Assembly (NCBI GenBank): GCA_015491895.1
Contig: WFVA01000040.1
Coordinates: 1 to 62,155, forward strand
DNA: 62,155 nt
Direction of reading: 5' to 3'
From: Albidovulum sp.
GTDB taxonomy: Bacteria > Pseudomonadota > Alphaproteobacteria > Rhodobacterales > Rhodobacteraceae
Shown: piece by piece, positions 46,864-54,876 of the stretch
Numbering within the stretch: the first letter of the stretch is position 1
Layout: the number at the start of each line of letters is the position of its first letter
Program-made: the position numbers and the translations under genes
The notes under the pieces: generated by a model
The model's database searches: none
Seen by the model: only the letters and a program-made list of their open reading frames with translations
Told to the model about the DNA's origin: nothing

Positions 46864-47201
46864 GCAGCGAAATCAGCTTTGACGATTTCCTGAAGGTGGA
46901 TATCCGCGTGGGCCGGGTGGTCCGCGCCGAGCCCTACCCGGAAGCGCGCAAGCCCGCGATCAAGCTCTGGATCGATTTCGGCCCCGGGATCGGCGAGAAG
47001 AAAAGCTCGGCCCGGATCACCGCCCATTACACGCCCGAAGATCTGATCGGCCGGCAGGTGCTGGCGGTGGTGAATTTCCCGCCGCGCCAGATCGGGAAAT
47101 TCATGTCGGAAGTGCTGGTGCTGGGCGTGCCGGACGAAGCGGGCGAGGTCGTGCTGATCGGGCCGGATCAGGAGGTGCCCGAAGGGGGGCGGCTGCATTG
47201 A
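46860..47201 (+). CDS. csaA: CsaA-like tRNA-binding-domain protein
   Basis: A 113-residue protein that is just one OB-fold tRNA-binding domain: FDDFLKVDIRVGRVVRAEPYPEARKPAIKLWIDFG, then GRQVLAVVNFPPRQIGKFMSEVLVLGV. CsaA proteins are described as export-related chaperones or tRNA-binding factors. ATG 46860 overlaps the proC stop. The TGA overlaps the TTG start of the next gene. Confidence 0.9.
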   Translation: MSSEISFDDFLKVDIRVGRVVRAEPYPEARKPAIKLWIDFGPGIGEKKSSARITAHYTPEDLIGRQVLAVVNFPPRQIGKFMSEVLVLGVPDEAGEVVLIGPDQEVPEGGRLH

Positions 47202-48169
47202 GGGAAAGCCTGCTGATCTCGCGCGCCCTGCCCGCGCCGGTGATGGAGCGCCTCGCGCGCCGCTTTGCCGTCACCACCCGCCCCACCACCCTGCCGATGA
47301 GCGAGGCGGAAGCGGCGTCAGCACTTGGCGAACATGACGCCATCCTGCCGACGCTCGGGGATGCCTTCACCGCAGACATCTTCGCCGCGGCCGGCACACC
47401 GCGGGCACGCATCCTCGCCAATTTCGGCGTGGGCTACAATCATATCGATGTGGCCGCGGCCGCGAAGGCGGGGGTTGTCGTCACCAACACGCCCGGCGCG
47501 GTGACCGACGCCACGGCGGATATCGCCATGGCGCTGATCCTGATGAGCGCGCGCCGCCTTGGCGAGGGCGAACGGCTGGTGCGGGCCGGCAGATGGAAAG
47601 GCTGGCATCCGACCCAGCTTCTCGGCCTTCATATCGGCGGCAAGGTGCTCGGGGTGATCGGCATGGGGCGGATCGGGCGGGCGATCGCGCGCCGCGCGCA
47701 TCTGGGATTCGGGATGGATGTGGTGTTCTTCAACCGCTCGAAGGTGGAGGATCCCGGCGTTCCGGCGCGTCAGCTGGAGAGCATCAAGGCGGTGATGGGC
47801 GCGGCGGATGTGATCGCGATTGCGGTGCCGGGAGGCGCGGCCACGCATCACCTGATCGGGCGCGCGGAACTCGCGGCCATGCGCCCTCATGCGCATCTCG
47901 TCAATATCTCGCGCGGCGATGTGATTGACGAACCGGCCCTGATCGAGGCGCTCGAAGAAGGGCGGATCACCGGTGCGGGACTGGATGTCTATGAGCATGA
48001 GCCGGAGGTGCCGGAGCGGCTGCGGCGGCTGGAGAACGTGACGTTGCTGCCCCATCTCGGCACCAATTCGGAAGAGGTGCGCACAAACATGGGAATGATG
48101 GCGGCGGACAATCTCGAAGCCTTCTTCGAAGGCCGCCCGCCGGCGAATGCGATTCAGCCGGCCGGCTGA
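47198..48169 (+). CDS. D-isomer-specific 2-hydroxyacid dehydrogenase (glyoxylate/hydroxypyruvate reductase type)
   Basis: A 323-residue NAD(P)-dependent enzyme. It has ANFGVGYNHIDV, the Rossmann motif GVIGMGRIGRAIARRA and the catalytic Arg in NISRGDVIDE. The Glu is in the GLDVYEHEPEVP segment and the His in LLPHLGTNS. Members reduce glyoxylate, hydroxypyruvate or related 2-oxoacids. The start TTG 47198 overlaps the previous stop as TTGA and has a G-rich ribosome site (GGGGGGCGG). No better start exists near it. The stop lies in a 16-bp palindrome shared with tdk. Confidence 0.92.
   Translation: MRESLLISRALPAPVMERLARRFAVTTRPTTLPMSEAEAASALGEHDAILPTLGDAFTADIFAAAGTPRARILANFGVGYNHIDVAAAAKAGVVVTNTPGAVTDATADIAMALILMSARRLGEGERLVRAGRWKGWHPTQLLGLHIGGKVLGVIGMGRIGRAIARRAHLGFGMDVVFFNRSKVEDPGVPARQLESIKAVMGAADVIAIAVPGGAATHHLIGRAELAAMRPHAHLVNISRGDVIDEPALIEALEEGRITGAGLDVYEHEPEVPERLRRLENVTLLPHLGTNSEEVRTNMGMMAADNLEAFFEGRPPANAIQPAG
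48154..48169. repeat. 16-bp palindrome coding both protein ends
   Basis: TCAGCCGGCCGGCTGA is a perfect palindrome. Read on either strand it gives CAG CCG GCC GGC TGA when one flanking base is included, so the dehydrogenase and thymidine kinase both end in Gln-Pro-Ala-Gly-stop. It may also act as a bidirectional hairpin. Confidence 0.9.
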
Positions 48170-48771
48170 TCCGGGAGGGAATCCGGGCGGGGGCGATCGC
48201 CCACCGCCTCGCGCCAGTGGCGGCGGCAGAGCGAAACATAGGTTTCATTGCCGCCGATCTGCACCTGCTCGCCCTCGGTGAGCACCCGCCCCTCCTCATC
48301 CTGGCGCACGACCATGGTGGCCTTCTTGCCGCAATGGCAGATGGTGCGCACCTCGCGCATCTCGTCGGCAAGCGCCAGGAGCGTGGCCGAGCCGGGGAAA
48401 AGCGCGCCCCGGAAATCCACACGCAGCCCGTAACACATCACCGGCAGCCCGAGATCGTCCACCGCGCGGGCCAGCTGCCAGACCTGTGCGGGCTCGAGAA
48501 ACTGCGCCTCGTCCACGAACACGCAGGAGCAGGGGCCTATCCCGAGCCGCGCTTCGAGCTTGCGGAACAGATCCTCTCCGGGCGCGAAGGTATCCGCCTC
48601 TGCGCCGATGCCGATGCGCGAGGCGATCCGGGCCTCGCCGGCGCGGGTATCGAGCCGGGCCGTCATCAGATAGGGAACCATCCCGCGCTCGCGGTAGTTA
48701 TGCGCCGCCTGCAGCAGGATCGTGGATTTGCCGGCGTTCATTGTGGAGTAGTGGAAATAGAGCTTGGCCAT
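48154..48771 (-). CDS. tdk: Thymidine kinase
   Basis: A 205-residue type II thymidine kinase for deoxythymidine salvage. It has Walker A STMNAGKST, FVDEAQFL and the zinc-binding cysteines in ICHCGKKA and LCRRH. ATG 48771 is the natural start. Its 3' end overlaps the convergent dehydrogenase gene by 16 bases inside a palindrome. Confidence 0.96.
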   Translation of the reverse strand: MAKLYFHYSTMNAGKSTILLQAAHNYRERGMVPYLMTARLDTRAGEARIASRIGIGAEADTFAPGEDLFRKLEARLGIGPCSCVFVDEAQFLEPAQVWQLARAVDDLGLPVMCYGLRVDFRGALFPGSATLLALADEMREVRTICHCGKKATMVVRQDEEGRVLTEGEQVQIGGNETYVSLCRRHWREAVGDRPRPDSLPDQPAG

Positions 48772-49158
48772 GCGCCCCTTATGCCAGCCCCCGCGGCAGG
48801 ATCAAGCACGGGATCGCGCGCGGGCCGGATGAAGAAACGCCCCTGCAGGCGCGGGTAAACGGTGGAGGCCGCCGGTTCCGTGATGGTTTTCTGTTCGGTA
48901 TCGGGGAAAATGCCTTCCCGGGAAACCGGCACGAATATCGGGCTCATGACTGGCTTGCGCCTGGGGATGAAATGAGCACCTTGTGCACCTTTGCAGGAAA
49001 CCGGCCCCCGGGAAAGCTCTTCGACTCGTTACCCTTGCCAACCCGGACCGAACAAACTGGCGAACCTCCACCTGCAATCAGCGCCTGGGCGCTGACCACT
49101 CACACAGCCCCAACCACACGGGGCCATTAATGAATGACAAATCCCCGCATTCGGATTA
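48772..49158. other. Gene-poor stretch between tdk and the CII-like gene
   Basis: These 387 bases have no gene I can support. A minus-strand frame from 48947 to 48738 (69 codons, ending inside tdk) has codon use like real genes but no ribosome site and no family I know. The end near 49130-49160 is AT-rich and should hold the promoter of the CII-like gene. Confidence 0.35.
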
Positions 49159-49185
49159 ATGGGAAAGGAAATCGCAATTTCCCAT
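49159..49185. promoter_or_regulatory. Nested inverted repeat before the CII-like gene
   Basis: ATGGGAAA (49159-49166) and TTTCCCAT (49178-49185) are perfect inverted copies, and inside lie GGAAAT and ATTTCC around four bases. It ends 27 bp before the chosen start and could be the binding site of the regulator itself. Confidence 0.45.
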
Positions 49186-49212
49186 GAGAAACGCGCCAGG
49201 ACAGGAACCGTT

Positions 49213-49674
49213 ATGCAGACTGCCCGAAATTATCTGAAGAAACACACGGAGGCTCTCGTCAAGGATGTGGGCATCGAGGCGTCCTGCCAGCTTGCCGGCA
49301 AATCCAAGGCGACGCTCGGGCGCTACTATTCGGATGCGCCCGAACATGCCGATCGCTTCATGCCCGTGGATGTGGTGGCCGCGCTGGAAAGCGCCGCGCG
49401 CTATCCGCATGTGACAGCAGCTCTCGCCGAGCTTGGCGGGCTCACCATTTCGCTCGAGAGGAATTCGCGCAATTCCGAAAGCCGGGGGGTCAATTCGGAT
49501 GTGGTGGCGCTGAGCCAGCGGTTCGCGATGCTGATGTCGGAATACAGCCAGTCGATCGAGGATGGGGTGATCACGGTGAATGAGGCCAAGCGGATGCTGC
49601 GCGAGACATTGGCGCTGCAGCAGGTGCTGATGGAGATGAAGCTTCATCTCGAAGAGGAAACCACCGGCGACTGA
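49213..49674 (+). CDS. Putative regulator, phage CII-like family
   Basis: A 153-residue protein with an N-terminal helix-turn-helix-like part (YLKKHTEALVKDVGIEASCQLAGKSKATLGRYYSDAPEHADRF) in which ELAGKS/TLGRYYSD resembles the recognition region of CII-type phage regulators, then a mostly helical C-terminus ending in EMKLHLEEE. It looks like a resident chromosomal gene, since no phage genes are nearby. ATG 49213 follows AGGA. ATG 49159 lies in the inverted repeat and is not favoured. Confidence 0.65.
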   Translation: MQTARNYLKKHTEALVKDVGIEASCQLAGKSKATLGRYYSDAPEHADRFMPVDVVAALESAARYPHVTAALAELGGLTISLERNSRNSESRGVNSDVVALSQRFAMLMSEYSQSIEDGVITVNEAKRMLRETLALQQVLMEMKLHLEEETTGD

Positions 49675-49720
49675 CCCCGCTTCGGGCCAATGCAGAACCG
49701 CCGGGAGCAGGGATTTTCCT

Positions 49721-49753
49721 GCCTCCGGCGGGGATATTCACGGGCCAGTGATG
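49721..49753 (+). repeat. Polar 3'-end element, copy 6
   Basis: GCCTCCGGCGGGGATATTC is followed by ACGGGCCAGTGATG. It lies 47 bases after the CII-like gene, in the same sense. Confidence 0.7.
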
Positions 49754-49763
49754 ATCCCGGTTC

Positions 49764-49982
49764 TCAGCAGGTGCTGCAGCCGCCGTTGCCGGGCTTGAAG
49801 CCGAGCTTGCGGAAGATCTTCTCGGCCGGGCAGAACCCGGTGAAGGCGGACTGGAAGAGATTGGCGCCCACGAAGGCGGTGAGCCAGAGCCAGTTCTGCG
49901 AGACGTAAACGGCCAGCAGCAGCGAAAGCAGAATCATGAATCCGGCAAAAGCCAGCACGGCGCGATCGGATGTCATCTTCAT
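49764..49982 (-). CDS. DUF2892 (YgaP-type) small inner-membrane protein
   Basis: A 72-residue protein with two membrane helices (LAFAGFMILLSLLLAVYV and WLWLTAFVGANLFQSAF) followed by GFCPAEKIFRKLGF and a C-terminal GGCSTC. This is the membrane part of the rhodanese YgaP, here as a free protein. Genes of this type often sit in operons controlled by BigR/SqrR for sulfide and persulfide detoxification. A matching operator lies 85 bp upstream, so that control is predicted here too. ATG 49982 has AAAGGAAT just ahead. Confidence 0.9.
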   Translation of the reverse strand: MKMTSDRAVLAFAGFMILLSLLLAVYVSQNWLWLTAFVGANLFQSAFTGFCPAEKIFRKLGFKPGNGGCSTC

Positions 49983-50066
49983 ATTCCTTTCGGTTTGATA
50001 CGGTGGTTTGATCTTGAGACGATGGTTTGATCGGGGTTGGCCCCATTGCAGGGAACGGACGTCAGA

Positions 50067-50090
50067 ACATATTCACCATATAGAATATGT
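50067..50090. promoter_or_regulatory. Predicted SqrR/BigR operator (ATTC-N8-GAAT)
   Basis: ACATATTC (50067-50074) and GAATATGT (50083-50090) are 8-bp perfect inverted arms around ACCATATA. The core fits the ATTC-N8-GAAT pattern that I recall for the persulfide-responsive SqrR repressor of Rhodobacter. The site is 85 bp before the DUF2892 gene and 46 bp from the end of gltX. The palindrome is certain. The factor is inferred. Confidence 0.6.
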
Positions 50091-50136
50091 ATCCGGCGGT
50101 TTCAAGCCCTCCGTGCTCTTCCTGATCGCTGCCTCC

Positions 50137-51465
50137 TCAGCCCTCGCCCTCCGCCTTCACCACCTTGAGGAGCGGCATCAGTCGGGCCATGTCGGGGCCG
50201 TGATCGAGGCCGGTCAGGGCCTTGCGCAGCGGCATGAAAAGCGCGCGCCCCTTGCGCCCGGTTGCCTCCCTGACGGCGCTCGTCCAGCTGCTCCAGGTCT
50301 GTTCGTCCCAGGGACGGGGCGGCAGGAGCTTCATGGCCTCGGCGATGAAATCGGCGTCTTCGGCCTCGATCGCCGGTTCGGCGCCTTTGCGAATGAGATC
50401 CCACCACGCGGCGAGATCCTTGCGGGTATCGATATTCTCGCGCACCGCTTCCCAGAAAGCGGGCGCGATCTCGTCGGGCACGCCCAGCGCGGCGATATCC
50501 TCCTTCACCGCCTCGAAGGGGAGGCTCGCGAGGTGGCGCTTGGTGAGGGGCTTCAGATCCTCGACATCGAATTTCGTCGGCGCCGCGCCGAAGCGGGAGA
50601 GATCGAAACCCTCGGCAAGCTCCTCGAGGCTGTTGCGCAGTTCCACGGGATCGGAGGAGCCGAGCCGCGCCAGCAGGGAAAGGAGCGCCATGGGCTCGAT
50701 CCCTTGCGCGCGCAGATCCCTGAGCGCGAGCGTGCCGAGGCGCTTGGAAAGCGCCTCGCCCTCGGGGCCGGTGAGCAGGGAATGATGGGCAAACCGGGGC
50801 ACCTCGCCGCCGAGCGCGCGGATGATCTGGATCTGCGTCGCGGTATTGGTGACGTGATCGGAGCCGCGCACCACATCGGTGATGCCGTGATCGATATCAT
50901 CGCAGACGGAAGCGAGCGTGTAGAGGAACTGGCCATCGCCGCGGATCAGCACCGGATCGGAAACGCTTGCGGCATCGATGGAAACGGGCCCGAGGATGCC
51001 ATCTTCCCATTCGATGCGCTCGTGATCGAGCCTGAAGCGCCAGTGGCTCGGCCGCTCATTCCTGAGCGCCGCCTTTTCCTCTTCGGTGAGCTTCAGCGCC
51101 GCGCGGTCGTAAACCGGGGGCTTGCCCATGTTGAGCTGTTTCTTGCGTTTCAGATCAAGCTCGGTGGGGGTTTCGAAACACTCGTAGAGCCGCCCCGAGG
51201 CGCGCAGCTGCTCGGCCGCCGCCTCATAGCGCGCAAGCCGCTCGGACTGGCGCGCCTCGCGATCCCATTCAAGGCCGAGCCAGGCGAGATCCTCGCGGAT
51301 CGCATCGGCATATTCGGGTTTCGAGCGCTCGGGATCGGTATCATCGAGGCGCAGGATGAAGGTGCCGCCGGCCTTGCGTGCGATCAGGTAATTCATCAGC
51401 GCGGTGCGCAGATTGCCCACATGGAGATAGCCGGTGGGCGAGGGGGCGAAACGGGTGGTTGTCAT
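50137..51465 (-). CDS. gltX: Glutamate-tRNA ligase
   Basis: A 442-residue class I synthetase. The HIGH motif is read as PTGYLHVGN and the KMSKS motif as LSKRLG. RLDDTDPERS is also typical. It charges tRNA-Glu, and in organisms without GlnRS also tRNA-Gln. The leucine in LSKR is the usual form for one of the two alphaproteobacterial copies, so a second gltX may exist elsewhere. ATG 51465 begins MTTTRFAPSPTGY. Upstream in-frame codons look non-coding. Confidence 0.95.
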   Translation of the reverse strand: MTTTRFAPSPTGYLHVGNLRTALMNYLIARKAGGTFILRLDDTDPERSKPEYADAIREDLAWLGLEWDREARQSERLARYEAAAEQLRASGRLYECFETPTELDLKRKKQLNMGKPPVYDRAALKLTEEEKAALRNERPSHWRFRLDHERIEWEDGILGPVSIDAASVSDPVLIRGDGQFLYTLASVCDDIDHGITDVVRGSDHVTNTATQIQIIRALGGEVPRFAHHSLLTGPEGEALSKRLGTLALRDLRAQGIEPMALLSLLARLGSSDPVELRNSLEELAEGFDLSRFGAAPTKFDVEDLKPLTKRHLASLPFEAVKEDIAALGVPDEIAPAFWEAVRENIDTRKDLAAWWDLIRKGAEPAIEAEDADFIAEAMKLLPPRPWDEQTWSSWTSAVREATGRKGRALFMPLRKALTGLDHGPDMARLMPLLKVVKAEGEG

Positions 51466-51535
51466 CGGGTTTTTCCGCTTGTTCGGGTTCATCAAGGCTC
51501 ATACGCCCATTGGGGCGCGGGCGAAAGGGGCGGCT

Positions 51536-53194
51536 TCAGGAAGAATCGCGCCAGCGGTTGACGATCGGGTAGCGGCGATCAAGCCCGAAGCTGCGCTTGG
51601 TGAGCCGGGTGCCCGGCGCGGACTGGAAGCGCTTGTACTCGCTGATGTAGAGGAGATGCTCCACCCGTTTCACGGTGACCCGGTCAAAGCCCTCTGCCAC
51701 CAGATCGGCCACCGAGGCCTCGTCATCCACCAGCCCCTTGAGGATGCCGTCGAGGATCTCGTAGGGGGGCAGGCTGTCCTCATCCTTCTGATCGGGGCGC
51801 AGTTCGGCCGAAGGGGGCTTCTCGATCACCCGGGGCGGGATCACCTCGCCCGCCGGCCCCTTCATCCATTCGCGGTGATTGGCGTTGCGCCAGCGGCAGG
51901 TTTCGAACACCCGCGTCTTGTAGAGATCCTTGATCGGGTTGTAGCCGCCGGCCATGTCGCCGTAGATCGTGGCATAGCCCACCGCCAGCTCGGACTTGTT
52001 GCCGGTGGTGAGGAGCATCTCGCCGAACTTGTTGGAAAGCGCCATCAGGAGCACCATGCGCAGGCGCGACTGGATGTTTTCCTCCGTCACGTCGGCGGCG
52101 AGGCCCTGAAACAGCGGCGCAAGGGTTTCCATCACCGCCGCGCGGCCTGCGGTGATCGGCAGGGTATCGAGGCGGGCGGCGAGATTGGCGGCGATGGCGC
52201 GGGCATCCTCGAGCGAGCTTTCGGCGGTGTATTCGGAGGGCATCATCACCGTGCGCACATTCTCCGCCCCCAGCGCATCAACGGCAATGGTGGCGACAAG
52301 CGCGCTGTCAATCCCGCCCGAGAGGCCGAGCACCACCTTGGAAAAGCCGCTCTTGCGCAGGTAATCGCGAAGGGCGGTGACCATGCAGCGGTAATCCTGC
52401 TCCCATTCATCGGGCTGGGGCGCAAGCGTGCCCTGCACGGCGCGCCAGCCTTCTTCCGTTTCGATGAAATCGAGATGGGTGATCGTCTCGTCAAAGGCGG
52501 GCATCTGCAGCGCCAGCGCGCCGCCGGGATTGAGCGCGAAACTGGCGCCATCGAACACCTGATCGTCCTGCCCGCCCACGAGATTGAGATAGACGAGCGG
52601 CAGGCCCGTCTCCACCACGCGGGCGACCATGTGGTTCATGCGCTCATCGAGCTTGTTGCGATAGTAGGGCGAGCCATTGGGCACCAGCAGGATCTCGGCG
52701 CCGGTTTCGGCGAGCGTTTCGGCCACCTCCGGGCTCCAGGCATCCTCGCAGATTGGCGTGCCGATGCGCAGCGGGCCGATGCTGTAGGGGCCCTGGGGCG
52801 GGCCGGGATCAAAGAGGCGGACCTCGTCAAACACCGTTTCATTGGGAAGCTTCTGCTTCAGCACCCGCGCCTTTATCTGCCCGCCCTCGAGGATGAAATA
52901 GGCGTTGTAAAGCTTGCCGTCCTCGGCGTGCGGCCCGCCGATCGCCATGGCCGGGCCATCGGCCGAGGCGCGGGCCAGCGCTTCCACCTCCGCCATGGCG
53001 GCGCGGTGGAAGGCGGGCTTCATCACCAGATCCTGCGTCTGGTAGCCGGTGATAAACATCTCCGGCAGCGCCACGAGATCAGCGCCCGCCGCGCGGCCCT
53101 CCTCCCAGGCCTTCATTGCCAGTTCGGCATTCTCCTTCAGCGCGCCCACGGTGGGATCGAGCTGCGCAAGCGTGATGCGGAATTTCCGGGCCAT
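51536..53194 (-). CDS. nadE: Glutamine-dependent NAD+ synthetase
   Basis: A 552-residue two-domain enzyme. The N-terminal nitrilase-fold glutaminase shows Glu in LPEMFITGY, Lys in KQKLPNETVFDE and the nucleophile Cys in GTPICEDAWSPE. The C-terminal ATP-PPase synthetase has the P-loop GLSGGIDSALVA and TGNKSELAVGY. It amidates nicotinic acid adenine dinucleotide to NAD+. ATG 53194 has AAGGAGG six bases ahead. The gene is upstream of gltX, 70 bases away. Confidence 0.96.
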   Translation of the reverse strand: MARKFRITLAQLDPTVGALKENAELAMKAWEEGRAAGADLVALPEMFITGYQTQDLVMKPAFHRAAMAEVEALARASADGPAMAIGGPHAEDGKLYNAYFILEGGQIKARVLKQKLPNETVFDEVRLFDPGPPQGPYSIGPLRIGTPICEDAWSPEVAETLAETGAEILLVPNGSPYYRNKLDERMNHMVARVVETGLPLVYLNLVGGQDDQVFDGASFALNPGGALALQMPAFDETITHLDFIETEEGWRAVQGTLAPQPDEWEQDYRCMVTALRDYLRKSGFSKVVLGLSGGIDSALVATIAVDALGAENVRTVMMPSEYTAESSLEDARAIAANLAARLDTLPITAGRAAVMETLAPLFQGLAADVTEENIQSRLRMVLLMALSNKFGEMLLTTGNKSELAVGYATIYGDMAGGYNPIKDLYKTRVFETCRWRNANHREWMKGPAGEVIPPRVIEKPPSAELRPDQKDEDSLPPYEILDGILKGLVDDEASVADLVAEGFDRVTVKRVEHLLYISEYKRFQSAPGTRLTKRSFGLDRRYPIVNRWRDSS

Positions 53195-53361
53195 CTTGCC
53201 TCCTTGGTGCACTTCGCGACTACTTAGCAGAGATCAGGCCGTGATCCAGCCGGGAAATGGCGAAAAGCGTTGTCTGGCGGCAAGGGCTGCTCTAGGCTTC
53301 GCGCCAAGGCCGCCGGCCCGCACAGGCGCGCAGGCGGCGAACAGACAGGGAGTATCGCACC

Positions 53362-54876
53362 ATGCCCAGTATCCGCGCCGGATCGTTCCGCAGCCATCTT
53401 GCCATCGCCCTGCTGGCTGCCGCCTTCCTGCCCGGCCCCGTCACGGCACAGGAAAGCGGCGAGATCATCACCAAGCAATATGCCGATGGCGGCATCTATG
53501 AAGGCACGTTCAGGAACGGCCTCCAGCACGGCCGCGGCACCTACCGCCTGCCCAACGGCTTCGAATACGAGGGCGAATGGGTCGATGGGGAAATCCGCGG
53601 CAAGGGCAAGGCGCGCTATCCCAATGGTTCGGTCTATGAAGGCGAATTCGTGGCCGGCAAGCCGCATGGCTTCGGACGGATCGTGTTTGCCGATGGCGGC
53701 TCTTACGAGGGCGACTGGAAAGAGGGCAAGATTACCGGCAATGGCAAGGCCGTTTACGCCAACGGGGTGCAGTATGAGGGCGGCTTCCTCGATGGCCTCC
53801 ATCACGGCGTCGGCACGATGCGAAGCCCGAACGGCTATGTATATGAGGGCGAGTGGGTGAAGGGGGTGAAGGAGGGCCAGGGCACGCTCACCTACCCCGA
53901 CGGCGCCGTTTACAAGGGCAGCTTCAGGGCCGGCAAGCGTGACGGCACCGGCATCCTCACCCGCCCCGACGGCCTCAGATACGAAGGCCAGTGGAAGGCC
54001 GGGCAGATCGATGGCACGGGAAGGCTCTCCCAGCCCAACGGGGATGTGTATGAGGGTCAGTTCCGGGCCGGCAGGCGCCACGGGAAGGGGAAGGTCATCT
54101 ACGCCAATGGCGATATCTACGAGGGCGATTTCCGCGATGACAAGCGCCACGGCCAGGGCACCTTCACCGGCAAGGACGGCTACCGCTACGTCGGCAGCTG
54201 GGAAAACGGGCACATGCAGGGCAAGGGCGAGATCACCTATCCCGACGGCTCCGTCTATACCGGCGGGATCGCCGATGATCTGGCCGATGGCCGGGGCCGC
54301 ATCCTCTATCCCGACGGCAGCAGCTACGAGGGCGAGTGGAAGGCCGGCGTGATCGAGGGCAAAGGCCGCGCCCAATACCCCAATGGCATCGTCTACGAAG
54401 GGGATTTCAGAAATGCCCAATACGAGGGCCAGGGCGTCATGACAGCCCCCGACGGCTACCGCTACGAGGGTGAGTGGGAGACCGGCAAGCGCCATGGCAG
54501 GGGCAAGGCGACCTATGGCGACGGATCCGTTTACGAGGGCGATTTCGCCAACGGTCTGCGCGAGGGGACGGGCACGATCACCATGCCCAACGGCTTCAGC
54601 TACACCGGCGAATGGAAAGGCGGCGAGATCCACGGCAGGGGCAAGGCGACATATCCCAACGGGGATGTGTACGAGGGGATGTTCGTGAAGGGCAAGCGCC
54701 ACGGCGAGGGCGTGATGCGCTATCACACCGGCGAAACACAGGCAGGCAGATGGAACAATGGCGCCTTCAGCACGGAGGAGGGGCGATTCGCGCGCCCCCC
54801 GCAGGCTGGTGATGAAGCCGCCAGCCCCGGGAACGGCAAACCTGCACCGGATACACCGGAACCGGCTTCGGAGTGA
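53362..54876 (+). CDS. Secreted MORN-repeat protein
   Basis: A 504-residue protein with a signal peptide (residues 1-29, with a VTA-Q type cleavage site), eighteen uninterrupted 23-residue MORN units from residue 39 to 452, one degenerate nineteenth unit and a Pro/Gly-rich tail ending at residue 504. Each unit has a Y-x-G-x-[FW] centre followed by GxG. The aromatic residue alternates F and W from unit to unit, with one slip between units 9 and 10. In eukaryotes MORN repeats bind lipids or form elongated scaffolds. For this periplasmic or secreted form no role is known to me. ATG 53362 follows GGGAG. It is divergent from nadE. Confidence 0.9.
   Translation: MPSIRAGSFRSHLAIALLAAAFLPGPVTAQESGEIITKQYADGGIYEGTFRNGLQHGRGTYRLPNGFEYEGEWVDGEIRGKGKARYPNGSVYEGEFVAGKPHGFGRIVFADGGSYEGDWKEGKITGNGKAVYANGVQYEGGFLDGLHHGVGTMRSPNGYVYEGEWVKGVKEGQGTLTYPDGAVYKGSFRAGKRDGTGILTRPDGLRYEGQWKAGQIDGTGRLSQPNGDVYEGQFRAGRRHGKGKVIYANGDIYEGDFRDDKRHGQGTFTGKDGYRYVGSWENGHMQGKGEITYPDGSVYTGGIADDLADGRGRILYPDGSSYEGEWKAGVIEGKGRAQYPNGIVYEGDFRNAQYEGQGVMTAPDGYRYEGEWETGKRHGRGKATYGDGSVYEGDFANGLREGTGTITMPNGFSYTGEWKGGEIHGRGKATYPNGDVYEGMFVKGKRHGEGVMRYHTGETQAGRWNNGAFSTEEGRFARPPQAGDEAASPGNGKPAPDTPEPASE

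Noticed and set aside
48738-48947. A 69-codon minus-strand frame upstream of and overlapping tdk
   Set aside because: Codon use is acceptable, but there is no ribosome site, it overlaps the start of tdk and no family was recognised. It is kept only as a note in the gene-poor stretch.
49159-49674. The CII-like gene as a sign of an integrated prophage
   Set aside because: No integrase, capsid, terminase or lysis gene and no attachment repeats were seen nearby. The flanking genes are core metabolism.
53477-54790. 69-bp periodicity read as a DNA tandem repeat or CRISPR-like array
   Set aside because: The period is fully explained by 23-residue MORN units of a coding gene. The units differ too much at DNA level, and there are no unique spacers.
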